Positions 32,819 through 40,796 of a stretch of 64,000 nt of DNA are shown piece by piece. This DNA comes from an uncultured Prevotellaceae bacterium (GTDB taxonomy: Bacteria; Bacteroidota; Bacteroidia; Bacteroidales; Bacteroidaceae), in NCBI GenBank assembly GCA_902779455.1, contig CACZBS010000009.1, positions 27,858-91,857 of the forward strand, in the 5' to 3' direction. The first letter of the stretch is position 1. The number at the start of each line of letters is the position of its first letter. The position numbers and the translations under genes are program-made. The notes below the pieces were generated by a model. It was not told the origin of the DNA. It ran no database searches and saw nothing but the letters and a program-made list of their open reading frames with translations.

Positions 32819-34848
32819 GAGGCCCCTCCTTCTGCCCCCGAGGGGGCTACTATAGCTTTTATGATAGATTCCTTGTCCAGTCCTACAATCTGGCGCAGTT
32901 CCGCGACCGTGCCGTGCTCGACGAACTCATCGGGCAGGCCCAGGCGGGTGATGTGCGGCGTATAGCCGTGGTCAGCCATCCACTCCAAGACGGCCGAGCC
33001 CAGTCCGCCGTTGCGCACGCCGTCCTCGACGGTGACGATGCGCTTGTAGCGCCGCCCCACCTCGTGCAGGATCTGCTCGTCGAGGGGCTTGAGGAAGCGC
33101 ATGTCGTAGTGGGCGGGATTTAGCTCTAAACTCTCAATAGCTTGCTCCACGTCGTTGCCGATCGGGCCGATAGACAATACGGCCACGTCGCCGTCGCCCT
33201 CGCGCAGGCGTCGGCCCGTGCCCACCTTGACGGGCTCCAACGGGCAGCGCCAGTCGACGAGCACGCCGCGGCCGCGCGGGTAGCGGATGACGAAGGGGCC
33301 CTGGCCGGGCAGCTGGGCCGTGTACATCAGTCGCCGCAGCTCGGCCTCGTCCATGGGCGAGCAGATGGTCAGGTTGGGGATGGGGCGCAGGGCCGCCATG
33401 TCGAAGGCACCGTGGTGCGTGGGACCGTCCTCGCCGACGAGTCCGGCGCGGTCCAGACAGAGCACGACGGGCAGCCGGAGTATGGCCACGTCGTGGATGA
33501 TGTTGTCGTAGGCGCGCTGTGCGAAGGCAGAGTAGATGTTGCAGAAGGGCTGCAGCCCGTCCTTGGCCATGCCAGCCGAGAACGTGACGGCGTGTCCCTC
33601 GGCGATGCCCACGTCGAAGGTGCGGTCGGGCATCTCGCTCATCATGATGTTCATCGAGCAGCCTGTGGGCATGGCCGGGGTGACGCCCACGATGCGGTCG
33701 TTCCTTCGGGCCAGCTCGAGCAGCGTCTCGCCGAAGACGTCCTGGAACTTAGGCGGCTGTCCCGTCGTGTCGCTCTTGAGGCGCTCGCCGGTCTCGGCGT
33801 CGAACTTGCCTGGCGCGTGCCAGACGGGGCTGTAGTGCTCGGCCGGCGCGTAGCCGTGGCCCTTCTTCGTGTGCAGGTGGAGCAGCTTGGGGCCCTTCAT
33901 GTCCTTCAGCTGTCTGAGGATGCGCACCAGCTCCTTGACGTCGTGGCCGTCGTAGGGTCCGAAGTAGCGGATGTTGAAGCCCTCGAACATGTTCTGCTGC
34001 TGCGAGATGACGCTCTTCAGCGCGTTCGACAGGCGTATGATGCCCTGCTTGCGGGCCTCGCTGAGCATGCCCTTCGAGGCCAGCCATCGGGCGGCCTTGA
34101 ATCGCATGGCGTTATAAGTCTCGTTGGTGCTCAGGCTGAGCAGGTATTCCTTCATGCCGCCGACGGAGCGGTCGATCGACATGTCGTTGTCGTTGAGGAT
34201 GATGAGCATGTCGTTCGGACTCTGCGACACGTTGTTGAGTCCCTCGAAGGCCAGTCCGCCCGACATGGCGCCGTCGCCAATGACGGCCACGACATGGCGT
34301 TTGAGTTGAGAGTTGAGAGTTGAGAACTGAGAGGTATGATTAGATTTTGAGTCAGACTGGGCGGCTTCTTTATCTTCCGTCTGTCCGCTCTTTGGGTAAT
34401 CATACCTCTCAGTTCTCAACTCTCCGTTCTCAGTTCTCGCCGCTGCCACCGCCATTCCCAGCGCGGCGGAGATCGAGTTGGAGGCATGGCCGCAGATGAA
34501 CGAGTCGTAGGGGCTCTCCTCGGGCGACGGGAAGGGGCGCAGGCCGTGCAGCTTGCGGTTGGTCGAGAACTGCTTGCGGCGGCCCGTCAGGATCTTATGA
34601 CCATAAGCCTGGTGGCCGACGTCCCATACGATGCGGTCGTCGGGCGTGTCGTAGACGTAGTGGAGGGCTACGGTGAGCTCCACCACGCCGAGGCTTGAGG
34701 CCAGGTGGCCGGGGTTGACCGACAGCTCGCGCACGATGTCCTGCCTGAGCTCGTCGCAGAGCTGAGGCAGCTGGTCGGTCGTCAGCCGGCGCAGGTCGTC
34801 GGGGCTGTCGATGCAGCTGAGCAATTCAAACTTCTGTCCTTCTTCCAT
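32815..34848 (-). CDS. dxs: 1-deoxy-D-xylulose-5-phosphate synthase with in-frame repeat insertion
   Basis: Thiamine-diphosphate enzyme of the MEP isoprenoid pathway, condensing pyruvate and glyceraldehyde-3-phosphate. It has 677 residues against a usual 620-640. The excess is an insertion at about residues 138-183 (from [14 protein letters not shown] to [10 protein letters not shown]), just before the ThDP motif [16 protein letters not shown]. Other landmarks are [23 protein letters not shown] and the transketolase-type C-terminal half. The insertion is encoded by the hairpin element at 34301-34438 and replaces a short surface loop, leaving catalytic motifs intact. The start lies 22 nt below a full promoter. 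Confidence 0.95.
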   Translation of the reverse strand: MEEGQKFELLSCIDSPDDLRRLTTDQLPQLCDELRQDIVRELSVNPGHLASSLGVVELTVALHYVYDTPDDRIVWDVGHQAYGHKILTGRRKQFSTNRKLHGLRPFPSPEESPYDSFICGHASNSISAALGMAVAAARTENGELRTERYDYPKSGQTEDKEAAQSDSKSNHTSQFSTLNSQLKRHVVAVIGDGAMSGGLAFEGLNNVSQSPNDMLIILNDNDMSIDRSVGGMKEYLLSLSTNETYNAMRFKAARWLASKGMLSEARKQGIIRLSNALKSVISQQQNMFEGFNIRYFGPYDGHDVKELVRILRQLKDMKGPKLLHLHTKKGHGYAPAEHYSPVWHAPGKFDAETGERLKSDTTGQPPKFQDVFGETLLELARRNDRIVGVTPAMPTGCSMNIMMSEMPDRTFDVGIAEGHAVTFSAGMAKDGLQPFCNIYSAFAQRAYDNIIHDVAILRLPVVLCLDRAGLVGEDGPTHHGAFDMAALRPIPNLTICSPMDEAELRRLMYTAQLPGQGPFVIRYPRGRGVLVDWRCPLEPVKVGTGRRLREGDGDVAVLSIGPIGNDVEQAIESLELNPAHYDMRFLKPLDEQILHEVGRRYKRIVTVEDGVRNGGLGSAVLEWMADHGYTPHITRLGLPDEFVEHGTVAELRQIVGLDKESIIKAIVAPSGAEGGAS
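34301..34438. repeat. Heptamer-armed hairpin inside dxs
   Basis: Left arm 34301-34342 consists of GAGAGTT, GAGAACT and GAGAGGT words ending in TATGATTA. Right arm 34397-34438 is the reverse complement with minor changes, and the innermost 23 nt match exactly. The 54-nt loop is unique. The element is read through in frame by dxs. Confidence 0.9.
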
Positions 34849-34870
34849 AATATTATGGTTAATGAGAGTG

Positions 34871-34901
34871 CAAAGATACGAAGTTTTGCGGATATGGCAA
34901 A
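34871..34901 (-). promoter_or_regulatory. Predicted promoter of dxs-trkA-trkH
   Basis: On the minus strand TTTG is followed after 19 nt by TATCTTTG, a full consensus match 22 nt above the dxs start codon. Confidence 0.7.
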
Positions 34902-34978
34902 AAGATTGACGAAGAATTTTGCTTTTTAAGGTCTGTCAGGGCTCGGCGGGAAAGTCGTATCGGCGGTCGGAAAAACTA

Positions 34979-35062
34979 AAATCACACTGAGATTTATTAA
35001 AATCACACTGAGATTTTAATTCGTCACACTGTGATTTATTAAAATCACACTGAGATTTTAGT
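34979..35062. repeat. 21-bp dyad array, type AAATCACACTGAGATTTT, 4 units
   Basis: Four abutting units of exactly 21 bp (34979-34999, 35000-35020, 35021-35041, 35042-35062) share AAATCACACTGAGATTT. The third is a variant with a TCACACTGTGA centre. The same unit is found at 8993-9076. The array is between the divergent promoters of dxs and the lipoate ligase gene. Confidence 0.88.
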
Positions 35063-35093
35063 TTCCTGGAAGGCTTCGCCGGGGCATGAGCGG

Positions 35094-35154
35094 CGGGGGG
35101 CGGGGCTTGCCGGGGCGGGGTTGGGGAAAGTCGGGGAGCGGGGCGGCAGGGGCG
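35094..35154 (+). other. G-run cluster, potential quadruplex
   Basis: About 60 nt hold eight runs of four or more Gs (one of six) separated by 1-9 nt. The cluster is 46 nt above the -33 box of the lipoate ligase promoter and does not resemble the 155-bp G-rich element. It is compatible with G-quadruplex formation on the plus strand. Confidence 0.5.
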
Positions 35155-35199
35155 GAAACGAATGAAAAGCGGGTCTTTATGTTTTTTTTAGGAAGAAAG

Positions 35200-35231
35200 T
35201 TTGGCGATTCGGCTTTTTCTCTGTAATTTTG
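35200..35231 (+). promoter_or_regulatory. Predicted promoter of the lplA-gcv operon
   Basis: TTTG at 35200-35203 is followed after 20 nt by TAATTTTG at 35224-35231, a full consensus pair 30 nt above the ATG at 35262. Confidence 0.7.
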
Positions 35232-35261
35232 CAGGCAATAAGAGTTGACCCTAAAATAGAC

Positions 35262-36230
35262 ATGAAGTACATCGCGCTGCCTGAGCACAAAGAGAGACGC
35301 TTGTCGTTCTATTTGGCCATGGAGGAATACGTCGCCCGCCACGTCGAAGGGGACGACCTCTTCTTCATGTGGCAGGTGCAGCCGAGCGTCATCTTCGGGC
35401 GCAATCAGGTGATTGAGGCCGAGGTGAATCTGGACTACTGCCGCCGTCATGGCATCGGGATGTATCGTCGCAAGAGCGGCGGCGGTTGCGTCTATGCGGA
35501 CATGAAGAACGTGATGTTCTCCTACGTGACGCGTAGCGACGACGTCAACCTGACGTACAACCGCTATATAAATATGGTGGTGCTGGTGCTGCGGCGCCTA
35601 GGCGTCGACGCGCACTCGACGGGTCGCAACGACGTGATGATCGGCGACCGCAAGGTGTCGGGCAATGCGTTCTATCACCTGCCGGGGCGCAGCATCGTCC
35701 ACGGCACGATGCTCTACGACACGGACATGCAGAACATGGTGGGGGCGATCACGCCCTCTGACGAGAAGCTCGTCGCGAAGGGCGTCAAGAGCGTGCGCCA
35801 GCGCATCGCGCTGCTGAAGGACTATACGTCGCTGTCGATCGACGAGTTCAAGTCGTTCGTGCGCGAGCAACTGTGCGACGGCGAGGTGCTGCTGACGCCT
35901 GACGACGTCAGGGGCATCGAGGCGCTGGAGGAGGAATACCTGTCGGCCGACTTCATCATGGGCAACAACCCGCGCTACAGCGTGGTCCGACGTGCGCGCA
36001 TCGAGGGGGTAGGGGAGCTGGAGGCCCGCATCGAGGTGCGCGGCGGACGGATCAAGAGCCTGAACCTCGTGGGCGACTACTTCCTGACGGGCGAGCTCGA
36101 CGCGCTGCTGGCCCGGCTCCGGGGGGTGCCGCTGGAGCGCGAGGCCCTCGCGGCCGCACTGCCAGAGAGGATCGACAACGTCATACGTAATCTTAACCGC
36201 GAAGAATTTATCAACCTGTTATTGCAATAA
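35262..36230 (+). CDS. lplA: Lipoate-protein ligase A
   Basis: A 322-residue cytoplasmic ligase that attaches lipoate to carrier lysines using ATP. The conserved core RRKSGGGCVYADMKNVMFS and GRNDVMIGDRKVSGNAFYH are visible in the first half, and a C-terminal accessory domain follows. The ATG at 35262 is chosen because a TTG further up lies inside the -7 box. It is 12 bp from gcvT and heads the glycine cleavage operon, so its likely target is GcvH (lysine 64). Confidence 0.92.
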   Translation: MKYIALPEHKERRLSFYLAMEEYVARHVEGDDLFFMWQVQPSVIFGRNQVIEAEVNLDYCRRHGIGMYRRKSGGGCVYADMKNVMFSYVTRSDDVNLTYNRYINMVVLVLRRLGVDAHSTGRNDVMIGDRKVSGNAFYHLPGRSIVHGTMLYDTDMQNMVGAITPSDEKLVAKGVKSVRQRIALLKDYTSLSIDEFKSFVREQLCDGEVLLTPDDVRGIEALEEEYLSADFIMGNNPRYSVVRRARIEGVGELEARIEVRGGRIKSLNLVGDYFLTGELDALLARLRGVPLEREALAAALPERIDNVIRNLNREEFINLLLQ

Positions 36231-36242
36231 TTAAACTAAAGT

Positions 36243-37322
36243 ATGGAAAACAAAAGGACTTGTCTCTACGACAAACACGTAGCCCTCGGCGCCCTGATGT
36301 CGCCCTTCGCCGGCTACGACATGCCTATTCAGTACTCAAACATCACTGACGAGCACATGGCCGTGCGCACGGCCTGCGGCGTGTTCGACGTGAGCCACAT
36401 GGGCGAGGTCAGCGTCAAGGGCGCTGACGCCGAGCGCTACGTGCAGCATATCTTCACCAACGACGTGCGCGGCGCGGCCGACGGCCAGGTGTTCTATGGC
36501 ATGATGTGCTATGAGAACGGCGGCACCGTCGACGACCTGCTCGTCTATCGCATGGGCGAGAACGACTTCTTCCTCGTCATCAATGCTGCCAATATCGATA
36601 AGGACTGGGCGTGGATGCTCGACCAGGCCAAGGGCTTCGACATCGACCTAAAGAACCTCAGCGAGCATTATGGCCAGCTGGCCGTCCAGGGCCCGGAGGC
36701 CGAGAAGGTGGTCGAGGAGGTGCTGGGCCTCGAGTGCAAGGAGCTCACGTTCTATACCGTGAAGACTATCGGCGACGTGATCGTCAGCCGCACGGGCTAC
36801 ACGGGCGAGGACGGCTTCGAGATCTATGCCACGCCCGACAAGATCAATGAATACTGGGACAAGCTCATCCAGAGCGGACGCTGCAAGCCCTGCGGACTGG
36901 GCTGCCGCGACACGCTGCGCTTCGAGGTGGGACTGCCGCTCTATGGCGACGAGCTCTCGCAGGACATCACGCCCGTGATGGCCGGTCTGTCGATGTTCTG
37001 CAAGTTCGACAAGCCCGAGTTCATCGGCAAGGAGGCCCTCGAGCAGCAGAAGGCCGAGGGCCCGAAGCAGCGCGTCATCGGCATTGAACTGAAGGATAAG
37101 GCCATCCCCCGCCACGGCTACGACGTGCTCTTCGAGGGCCAGAAGGTGGGCGAGGTGACGACGGGCTATCACTCGATCTCCAGCGACAAGAGCGTCTGCA
37201 TGGCGCTCGTCGACGCCGCCCACGCCAAGCTGGGCACGGAGCTCAGCGTCCAGATCCGCAAGAAGACGTTCCCCGGCGTCGTCGTCAAGAAGCGCTTCTA
37301 CGACAAGCACTATAAGAAGTGA
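36243..37322 (+). CDS. gcvT: Glycine cleavage system T protein (aminomethyltransferase)
   Basis: Tetrahydrofolate-dependent aminomethyltransferase of 359 residues, the family's normal length. It begins MENKRTCLYDKHVALGALMS and has YDMPIQYSNITDEH and VSHMGEVSVKG early, RTGYTGEDGFEIY in the middle, and the ending FPGVVVKKRFYDKHYKK. It takes the aminomethyl group from GcvH and yields methylene-THF and ammonia. A heptamer-type repeat begins right at its stop codon, separating it from gcvH. Confidence 0.96.
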   Translation: MENKRTCLYDKHVALGALMSPFAGYDMPIQYSNITDEHMAVRTACGVFDVSHMGEVSVKGADAERYVQHIFTNDVRGAADGQVFYGMMCYENGGTVDDLLVYRMGENDFFLVINAANIDKDWAWMLDQAKGFDIDLKNLSEHYGQLAVQGPEAEKVVEEVLGLECKELTFYTVKTIGDVIVSRTGYTGEDGFEIYATPDKINEYWDKLIQSGRCKPCGLGCRDTLRFEVGLPLYGDELSQDITPVMAGLSMFCKFDKPEFIGKEALEQQKAEGPKQRVIGIELKDKAIPRHGYDVLFEGQKVGEVTTGYHSISSDKSVCMALVDAAHAKLGTELSVQIRKKTFPGVVVKKRFYDKHYKK

Positions 37323-37440
37323 TGAATGATGAGTGATGAATGATGAGTTTGTCGTCTTCGGCGATTCGTCATTCATCACTCATCAATCAATAATCGCCTC
37401 AGGCGACAATTCATAAATAATCATTCATCAATCATAATTA
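37321..37440. repeat. Heptamer-armed hairpin between gcvT and gcvH
   Basis: GATGAAT and GATGAGT words at 37321-37346 face TCATTCATCACTCATC at 37369-37384 around a 22-nt loop. A second small pair (TGTCGTCTTCGGCGA with TCGCCTCAGGCGACA) and more ATTCATC words extend to 37436. It fills the gap between the two genes. Confidence 0.8.
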
Positions 37441-37449
37441 TCATCAACA

Positions 37450-37830
37450 ATGGCAAAAGTAATTGAAGGACTCTATTACAGCGAGTCGCACGAGTACGTG
37501 AAAGTGGAAGGTGAATTCGGATTCATCGGTATCAGTGACTATGCTCAGCATGCCCTGGGCAACGTGGTCTACGTCGACATGCCCGACGTCGACGACGAGG
37601 TGGAGGCAGGCGAGGACTTCGGCGCCGTCGAGAGCGTCAAGGCCGCCAGCGACCTCATCTCGCCCGTCAGCGGCACCGTCGTCGAGGTCAACGAGGCCCT
37701 CGAGGACAAGCCCGAGCTGGTCAACGAGGATCCCTATGAGAACTGGATCATCAAGGTGGAGCTGAGCGACAAGACTGAGCTCGACAACCTGATGGACGCT
37801 GAGGCTTACGAGGCTTTCTGCAACAAGTAA
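37450..37830 (+). CDS. gcvH: Glycine cleavage system H protein
   Basis: Lipoyl carrier protein of 126 residues. The lipoylation site is K64 in GAVESVKAASDL, with the usual SHEYVK and GISDYAQHALG upstream. It shuttles the aminomethyl group between GcvP and GcvT. The lipoate ligase gene in the same operon is the probable source of its modification. A hairpin terminator follows 16 nt after its stop. Confidence 0.97.
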   Translation: MAKVIEGLYYSESHEYVKVEGEFGFIGISDYAQHALGNVVYVDMPDVDDEVEAGEDFGAVESVKAASDLISPVSGTVVEVNEALEDKPELVNEDPYENWIIKVELSDKTELDNLMDAEAYEAFCNK

Positions 37831-37846
37831 ACAGCTACACACCAGA

Positions 37847-37873
37847 GGCTGAGGCGGTTGCCTCAGCCTTTTA
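37847..37873 (+). terminator. Intrinsic-terminator-like hairpin between gcvH and gcvPA
   Basis: GGCTGAGGC pairs perfectly with GCCTCAGCC around a GGTT loop and is followed by TTTTAC. This is a compact stem with a short U-run, inside what otherwise looks like one operon, so it may attenuate expression of gcvPA onward. Confidence 0.7.
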
Positions 37874-37900
37874 CTCCCTCAAAAACAACAGAAGAAAAAC

Positions 37901-39214
37901 ATGAGCTTTAAATATTTTCCACACACCGAGGCCGACCTCCAGGCCATGATGCAGAAGGTGGGCGTCAGCGACCTCGACGGGCTCTACGCTGAGCTGCCGG
38001 AGGAGGTGCGCTTCCGCGGCGACTACAACCTGCCGGAGGGCATGAGCGAGGTGGAGGTGCGCCAGCTCTTCGACCAGCTGGGCCGCCAGAACCAGCCGCT
38101 CACGTGCTTCGCCGGTGCCGGCGTCTACGACCACTATACGCCCTCCGTCATCCCCAACCTGCTGCAGCGCTCGGAGTTCCTCACCAGCTATACGCCGTAT
38201 CAGGCCGAGATCTCGCAGGGCACGCTGCACTATATCTTCGAGTTCCAGTCGATGATGGCCGAACTGACGGGCATGGACATCTCCAACGCCTCGATGTACG
38301 ACGGCACGACGGCTTCGGCCGAGGCCATGATGATGGCTGTCGCCGCAGGCAAGAAGCAGCGCCGCTTCCTCGTCTCGGAGACCGTCGACCCGAAGACCGT
38401 CGAAGTGATGAAGACTTATGCCCACTTCCAGGGCATCGACCTCGAGATCATTCCCCAGAAGGACGGCACGACCGACCGCGACGCCATGGTGCAGATGCTC
38501 CAGGAGGGCGGCGTGGCTGGCGTCATGGTCCAGATGCCTAACTACTTCGGCATCGTCGAGGACTACGACGGCTTTGCCGACGCTATCCACGCGCAGAAGG
38601 GCCTCTTCGTCGTCAACTCCATCATTGCCGACCTCGCCGTGCTGAAGACGCCGGCCGAGCTGGGCGCCGACATTGCCGTCGGCGACGGGCAGTCGCTGGG
38701 CATTCCCATGCAGTTCGGCGGTCCCTACGTGGGCTATATGTGCTGCACGGAGAAGCTCATCCGCAAGATGCCCGGACGCATCGTCGGCAAGACGCTCGAC
38801 AGCCGCGGACAGCGCGCCTTCGTACTGACCCTGCAGGCCCGCGAGCAGCACATCCGTCGCCAGAAGGCCACGTCGAACATCTGCTCCAACCAGAGCCTCA
38901 TGGCGCTCTTCGTCACCGTCTATTGCTCGCTCATGGGCCGCGAGGGCCTCAAGGAGGCCGCTGAGCTCGGCTATGCCGGTGCCCACTACCTGTGCGAGCA
39001 GCTCGTCGCCACGGGCCACTTCACTCTTGTTTACGACAAGCCCTTCTTCAATGAGTTCGTCGTCCGCTACGACGGCGATGTCGACGCCCTGCAGGCCCGC
39101 TTCGTCGAGAACGGCATCTTCGGCGGCGTCAAGGTGGCCGACGACCAGATCATGTTCGCCGTCACTGAGAAGCGAACCAAGGAGGAAGTCGACCGTCTCA
39201 TCTCGCTCATCTAA
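37901..39214 (+). CDS. gcvPA: Glycine dehydrogenase (decarboxylating) subunit 1
   Basis: N-terminal half of the split P-protein, 437 residues. It begins MSFKYFPHTEADLQAMMQKV. Family landmarks are CFAGAGVYDHYTPSVIPNLL, YTPYQAEISQGTLHYIFEFQ and ASMYDGTTASAEAMMMAV, with the late SNICSNQSLMAL. It has no PLP lysine of its own and works with GcvPB. The next gene, 59 bp downstream, encodes that partner. Confidence 0.96.
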   Translation: MSFKYFPHTEADLQAMMQKVGVSDLDGLYAELPEEVRFRGDYNLPEGMSEVEVRQLFDQLGRQNQPLTCFAGAGVYDHYTPSVIPNLLQRSEFLTSYTPYQAEISQGTLHYIFEFQSMMAELTGMDISNASMYDGTTASAEAMMMAVAAGKKQRRFLVSETVDPKTVEVMKTYAHFQGIDLEIIPQKDGTTDRDAMVQMLQEGGVAGVMVQMPNYFGIVEDYDGFADAIHAQKGLFVVNSIIADLAVLKTPAELGADIAVGDGQSLGIPMQFGGPYVGYMCCTEKLIRKMPGRIVGKTLDSRGQRAFVLTLQAREQHIRRQKATSNICSNQSLMALFVTVYCSLMGREGLKEAAELGYAGAHYLCEQLVATGHFTLVYDKPFFNEFVVRYDGDVDALQARFVENGIFGGVKVADDQIMFAVTEKRTKEEVDRLISLI

Positions 39215-39236
39215 GATAACCCCAATGTCCCAGTAT

Positions 39237-39255
39237 GCTGCGTTGCCAACGCAGC
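39237..39255 (+). other. Small perfect hairpin before gcvPB
   Basis: GCTGCGTT pairs with AACGCAGC around a GCC loop, 18 nt upstream of the gcvPB start codon. There is no U-run, so it is not an obvious terminator; it may affect translation or mRNA processing. Confidence 0.45.
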
Positions 39256-39273
39256 AAAATAAGAAGAAAAACA

Positions 39274-40683
39274 ATGAACAACAAGCTATACGGAAACCTG
39301 ATATTCGAACTATCACAGGAGGGACGCCGCGGTTATTCGCTGCCTAAGAATCGCTTCGGCAACTATGAGGTGCCTGCCTCCATGCGCCGCAAGGAGGACG
39401 CCCGGCTGCCGGAGTGCGACGAGATGACCGTCGTGCGTCATTATACGAATCTCTCGGCCAACAACTTCGGTGTCGACAACGGCTTCTATCCGCTCGGGTC
39501 GTGCACGATGAAGTATAACCCGAAGATCAACGAGGAGATGGCTGCCCTGCCGCAGTTCTCGGCCCTGCACCCCCTGCAGCCCGCCGAGACGACCCGCGGC
39601 GCTGAGGCCGTCTGCGCGATGCTCTGCAAGCAGCTGTGCGAGCTGACCGGCCTCTATGCCTTCACCCTGAAGCCCTTTGCAGGAGCACATGGTGAGCTGA
39701 CGGGCCTGATGGTCATCAAGAAGTATCACGAGAATCGTGGCGACATGGCCCGCCGGCTCGTCATCGTGCCCGACTCGGCCCACGGCACCAACCCCGCCTC
39801 GGCTGCCGTCTGCGGTCTCGACATCATTGAGGTGAAGTCGCTCAGCGACGGCACCGTCGACGTCGACGCCCTGCACGAGCTCCTGGCCCAGCACGGCCCT
39901 GAGATTGCTGCCATGATGATGACCAATCCCAACACGCTCGGACTGTTTGAGAAGCAGATTCCCACGATCGAGAAGATGGTGCACGAGGCTGGCGGACTGA
40001 TGTATTACGACGGTGCCAACCTCAACCCGATGCTCGGCGCTGCCCGTCCGGGCGACATGGGCTTCGACGTGATGCACATCAACCTGCACAAGACGTTCTC
40101 GACGCCTCACGGCGGCGGCGGACCCGGTGCCGGCCCCGTCGGTGTGCGCAAGGGTCTGGAGGACTGCTTCCCCATGGTCTCGCCCTACCACGGCAACTTC
40201 GCCGTCGAGATGCGCGCCCTCACCTATATCCTGACGCTCGGTCGCGAGAACATCAAGCTCGTGGGGCCGCTCGCCACGCTCAATGCCAACTACATCAAGG
40301 AGTCGCTCAAGGATGTCTACGAGCTGCCCATCGACGGCCTCTGCAAGCACGAGTTCGTCTTCGACGGCCTGAAGGACAAGTCGACGGGTGTCACCACGAT
40401 GGACGTGGCCAAGCGTCTGCTCGACTATGGCTACCATGCTCCCACCATCTACTTCCCCCTGCTGTTCCACGAGAGCCTCATGATTGAGCCCACCGAGAAC
40501 GAGTCGAAGGAGACCATCGACGGCTTCATCCAGGTGATGCGCCAGATTGCCGAGGAGGCCAAGACAAACCCCGACGAGGTGAAGTCGGCCCCCCACACGA
40601 CGCCCATCGGCCGCGTCGACGACGTGCTGGCCGCCAAGCATCCTGTGGTCACGTGGCGCCAGCTCGTTGCAGATACAGAGTAA
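39274..40683 (+). CDS. gcvPB: Glycine dehydrogenase (decarboxylating) subunit 2
   Basis: C-terminal half of the split P-protein, 469 residues. K273 in NLHKTFSTPHGGGGPG is the PLP Schiff-base lysine, and PDSAHGTNPASA and YYDGANLNP lie before it. The start MNNKLYGNLIF is chosen over an upstream in-frame ATG that precedes the small hairpin. Together with GcvPA it decarboxylates glycine and loads the aminomethyl group on GcvH. Confidence 0.96.
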   Translation: MNNKLYGNLIFELSQEGRRGYSLPKNRFGNYEVPASMRRKEDARLPECDEMTVVRHYTNLSANNFGVDNGFYPLGSCTMKYNPKINEEMAALPQFSALHPLQPAETTRGAEAVCAMLCKQLCELTGLYAFTLKPFAGAHGELTGLMVIKKYHENRGDMARRLVIVPDSAHGTNPASAAVCGLDIIEVKSLSDGTVDVDALHELLAQHGPEIAAMMMTNPNTLGLFEKQIPTIEKMVHEAGGLMYYDGANLNPMLGAARPGDMGFDVMHINLHKTFSTPHGGGGPGAGPVGVRKGLEDCFPMVSPYHGNFAVEMRALTYILTLGRENIKLVGPLATLNANYIKESLKDVYELPIDGLCKHEFVFDGLKDKSTGVTTMDVAKRLLDYGYHAPTIYFPLLFHESLMIEPTENESKETIDGFIQVMRQIAEEAKTNPDEVKSAPHTTPIGRVDDVLAAKHPVVTWRQLVADTE

Positions 40684-40786
40684 ATGTTTTTAAGACACAG
40701 TAACATAATAACAAAATAGTAAACAGCATAATGGCAAGTGAAATGATGTGTTACTCTGTTATTTTGTTACTGTGTCTTTGAAATAA
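40684..40786. repeat. Hairpin with ~7-nt A/T-rich repeats between gcvPB and lpdA
   Basis: Left arm 40692-40722 (AAGACACAGTAACATAATAA onward) mirrors right arm 40751-40778 ending TTACTGTGTCTT, with a 28-nt loop. AGTAACA/TAATAAC-type words recur at roughly 7-nt spacing. It fills the gcvPB-lpdA gap. Confidence 0.8.
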
Positions 40787-40796
40787 ACGCCTTATT

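Noticed and set aside
34979-35062. Possible CRISPR array in the 21-bp repeat blocks
   Set aside because: The units abut without spacers, number only four or five, and there are no cas genes in the window.
35229-35261. TTG start giving a longer lipoate ligase
   Set aside because: The TTG overlaps the -7 promoter box, so it would not be transcribed; the ATG at 35262 begins the conserved region.
37323-37449. Glycine riboswitch between gcvT and gcvH
   Set aside because: The region is explained by repeat arms and small hairpins; none of the conserved glycine-aptamer motifs could be recognised.
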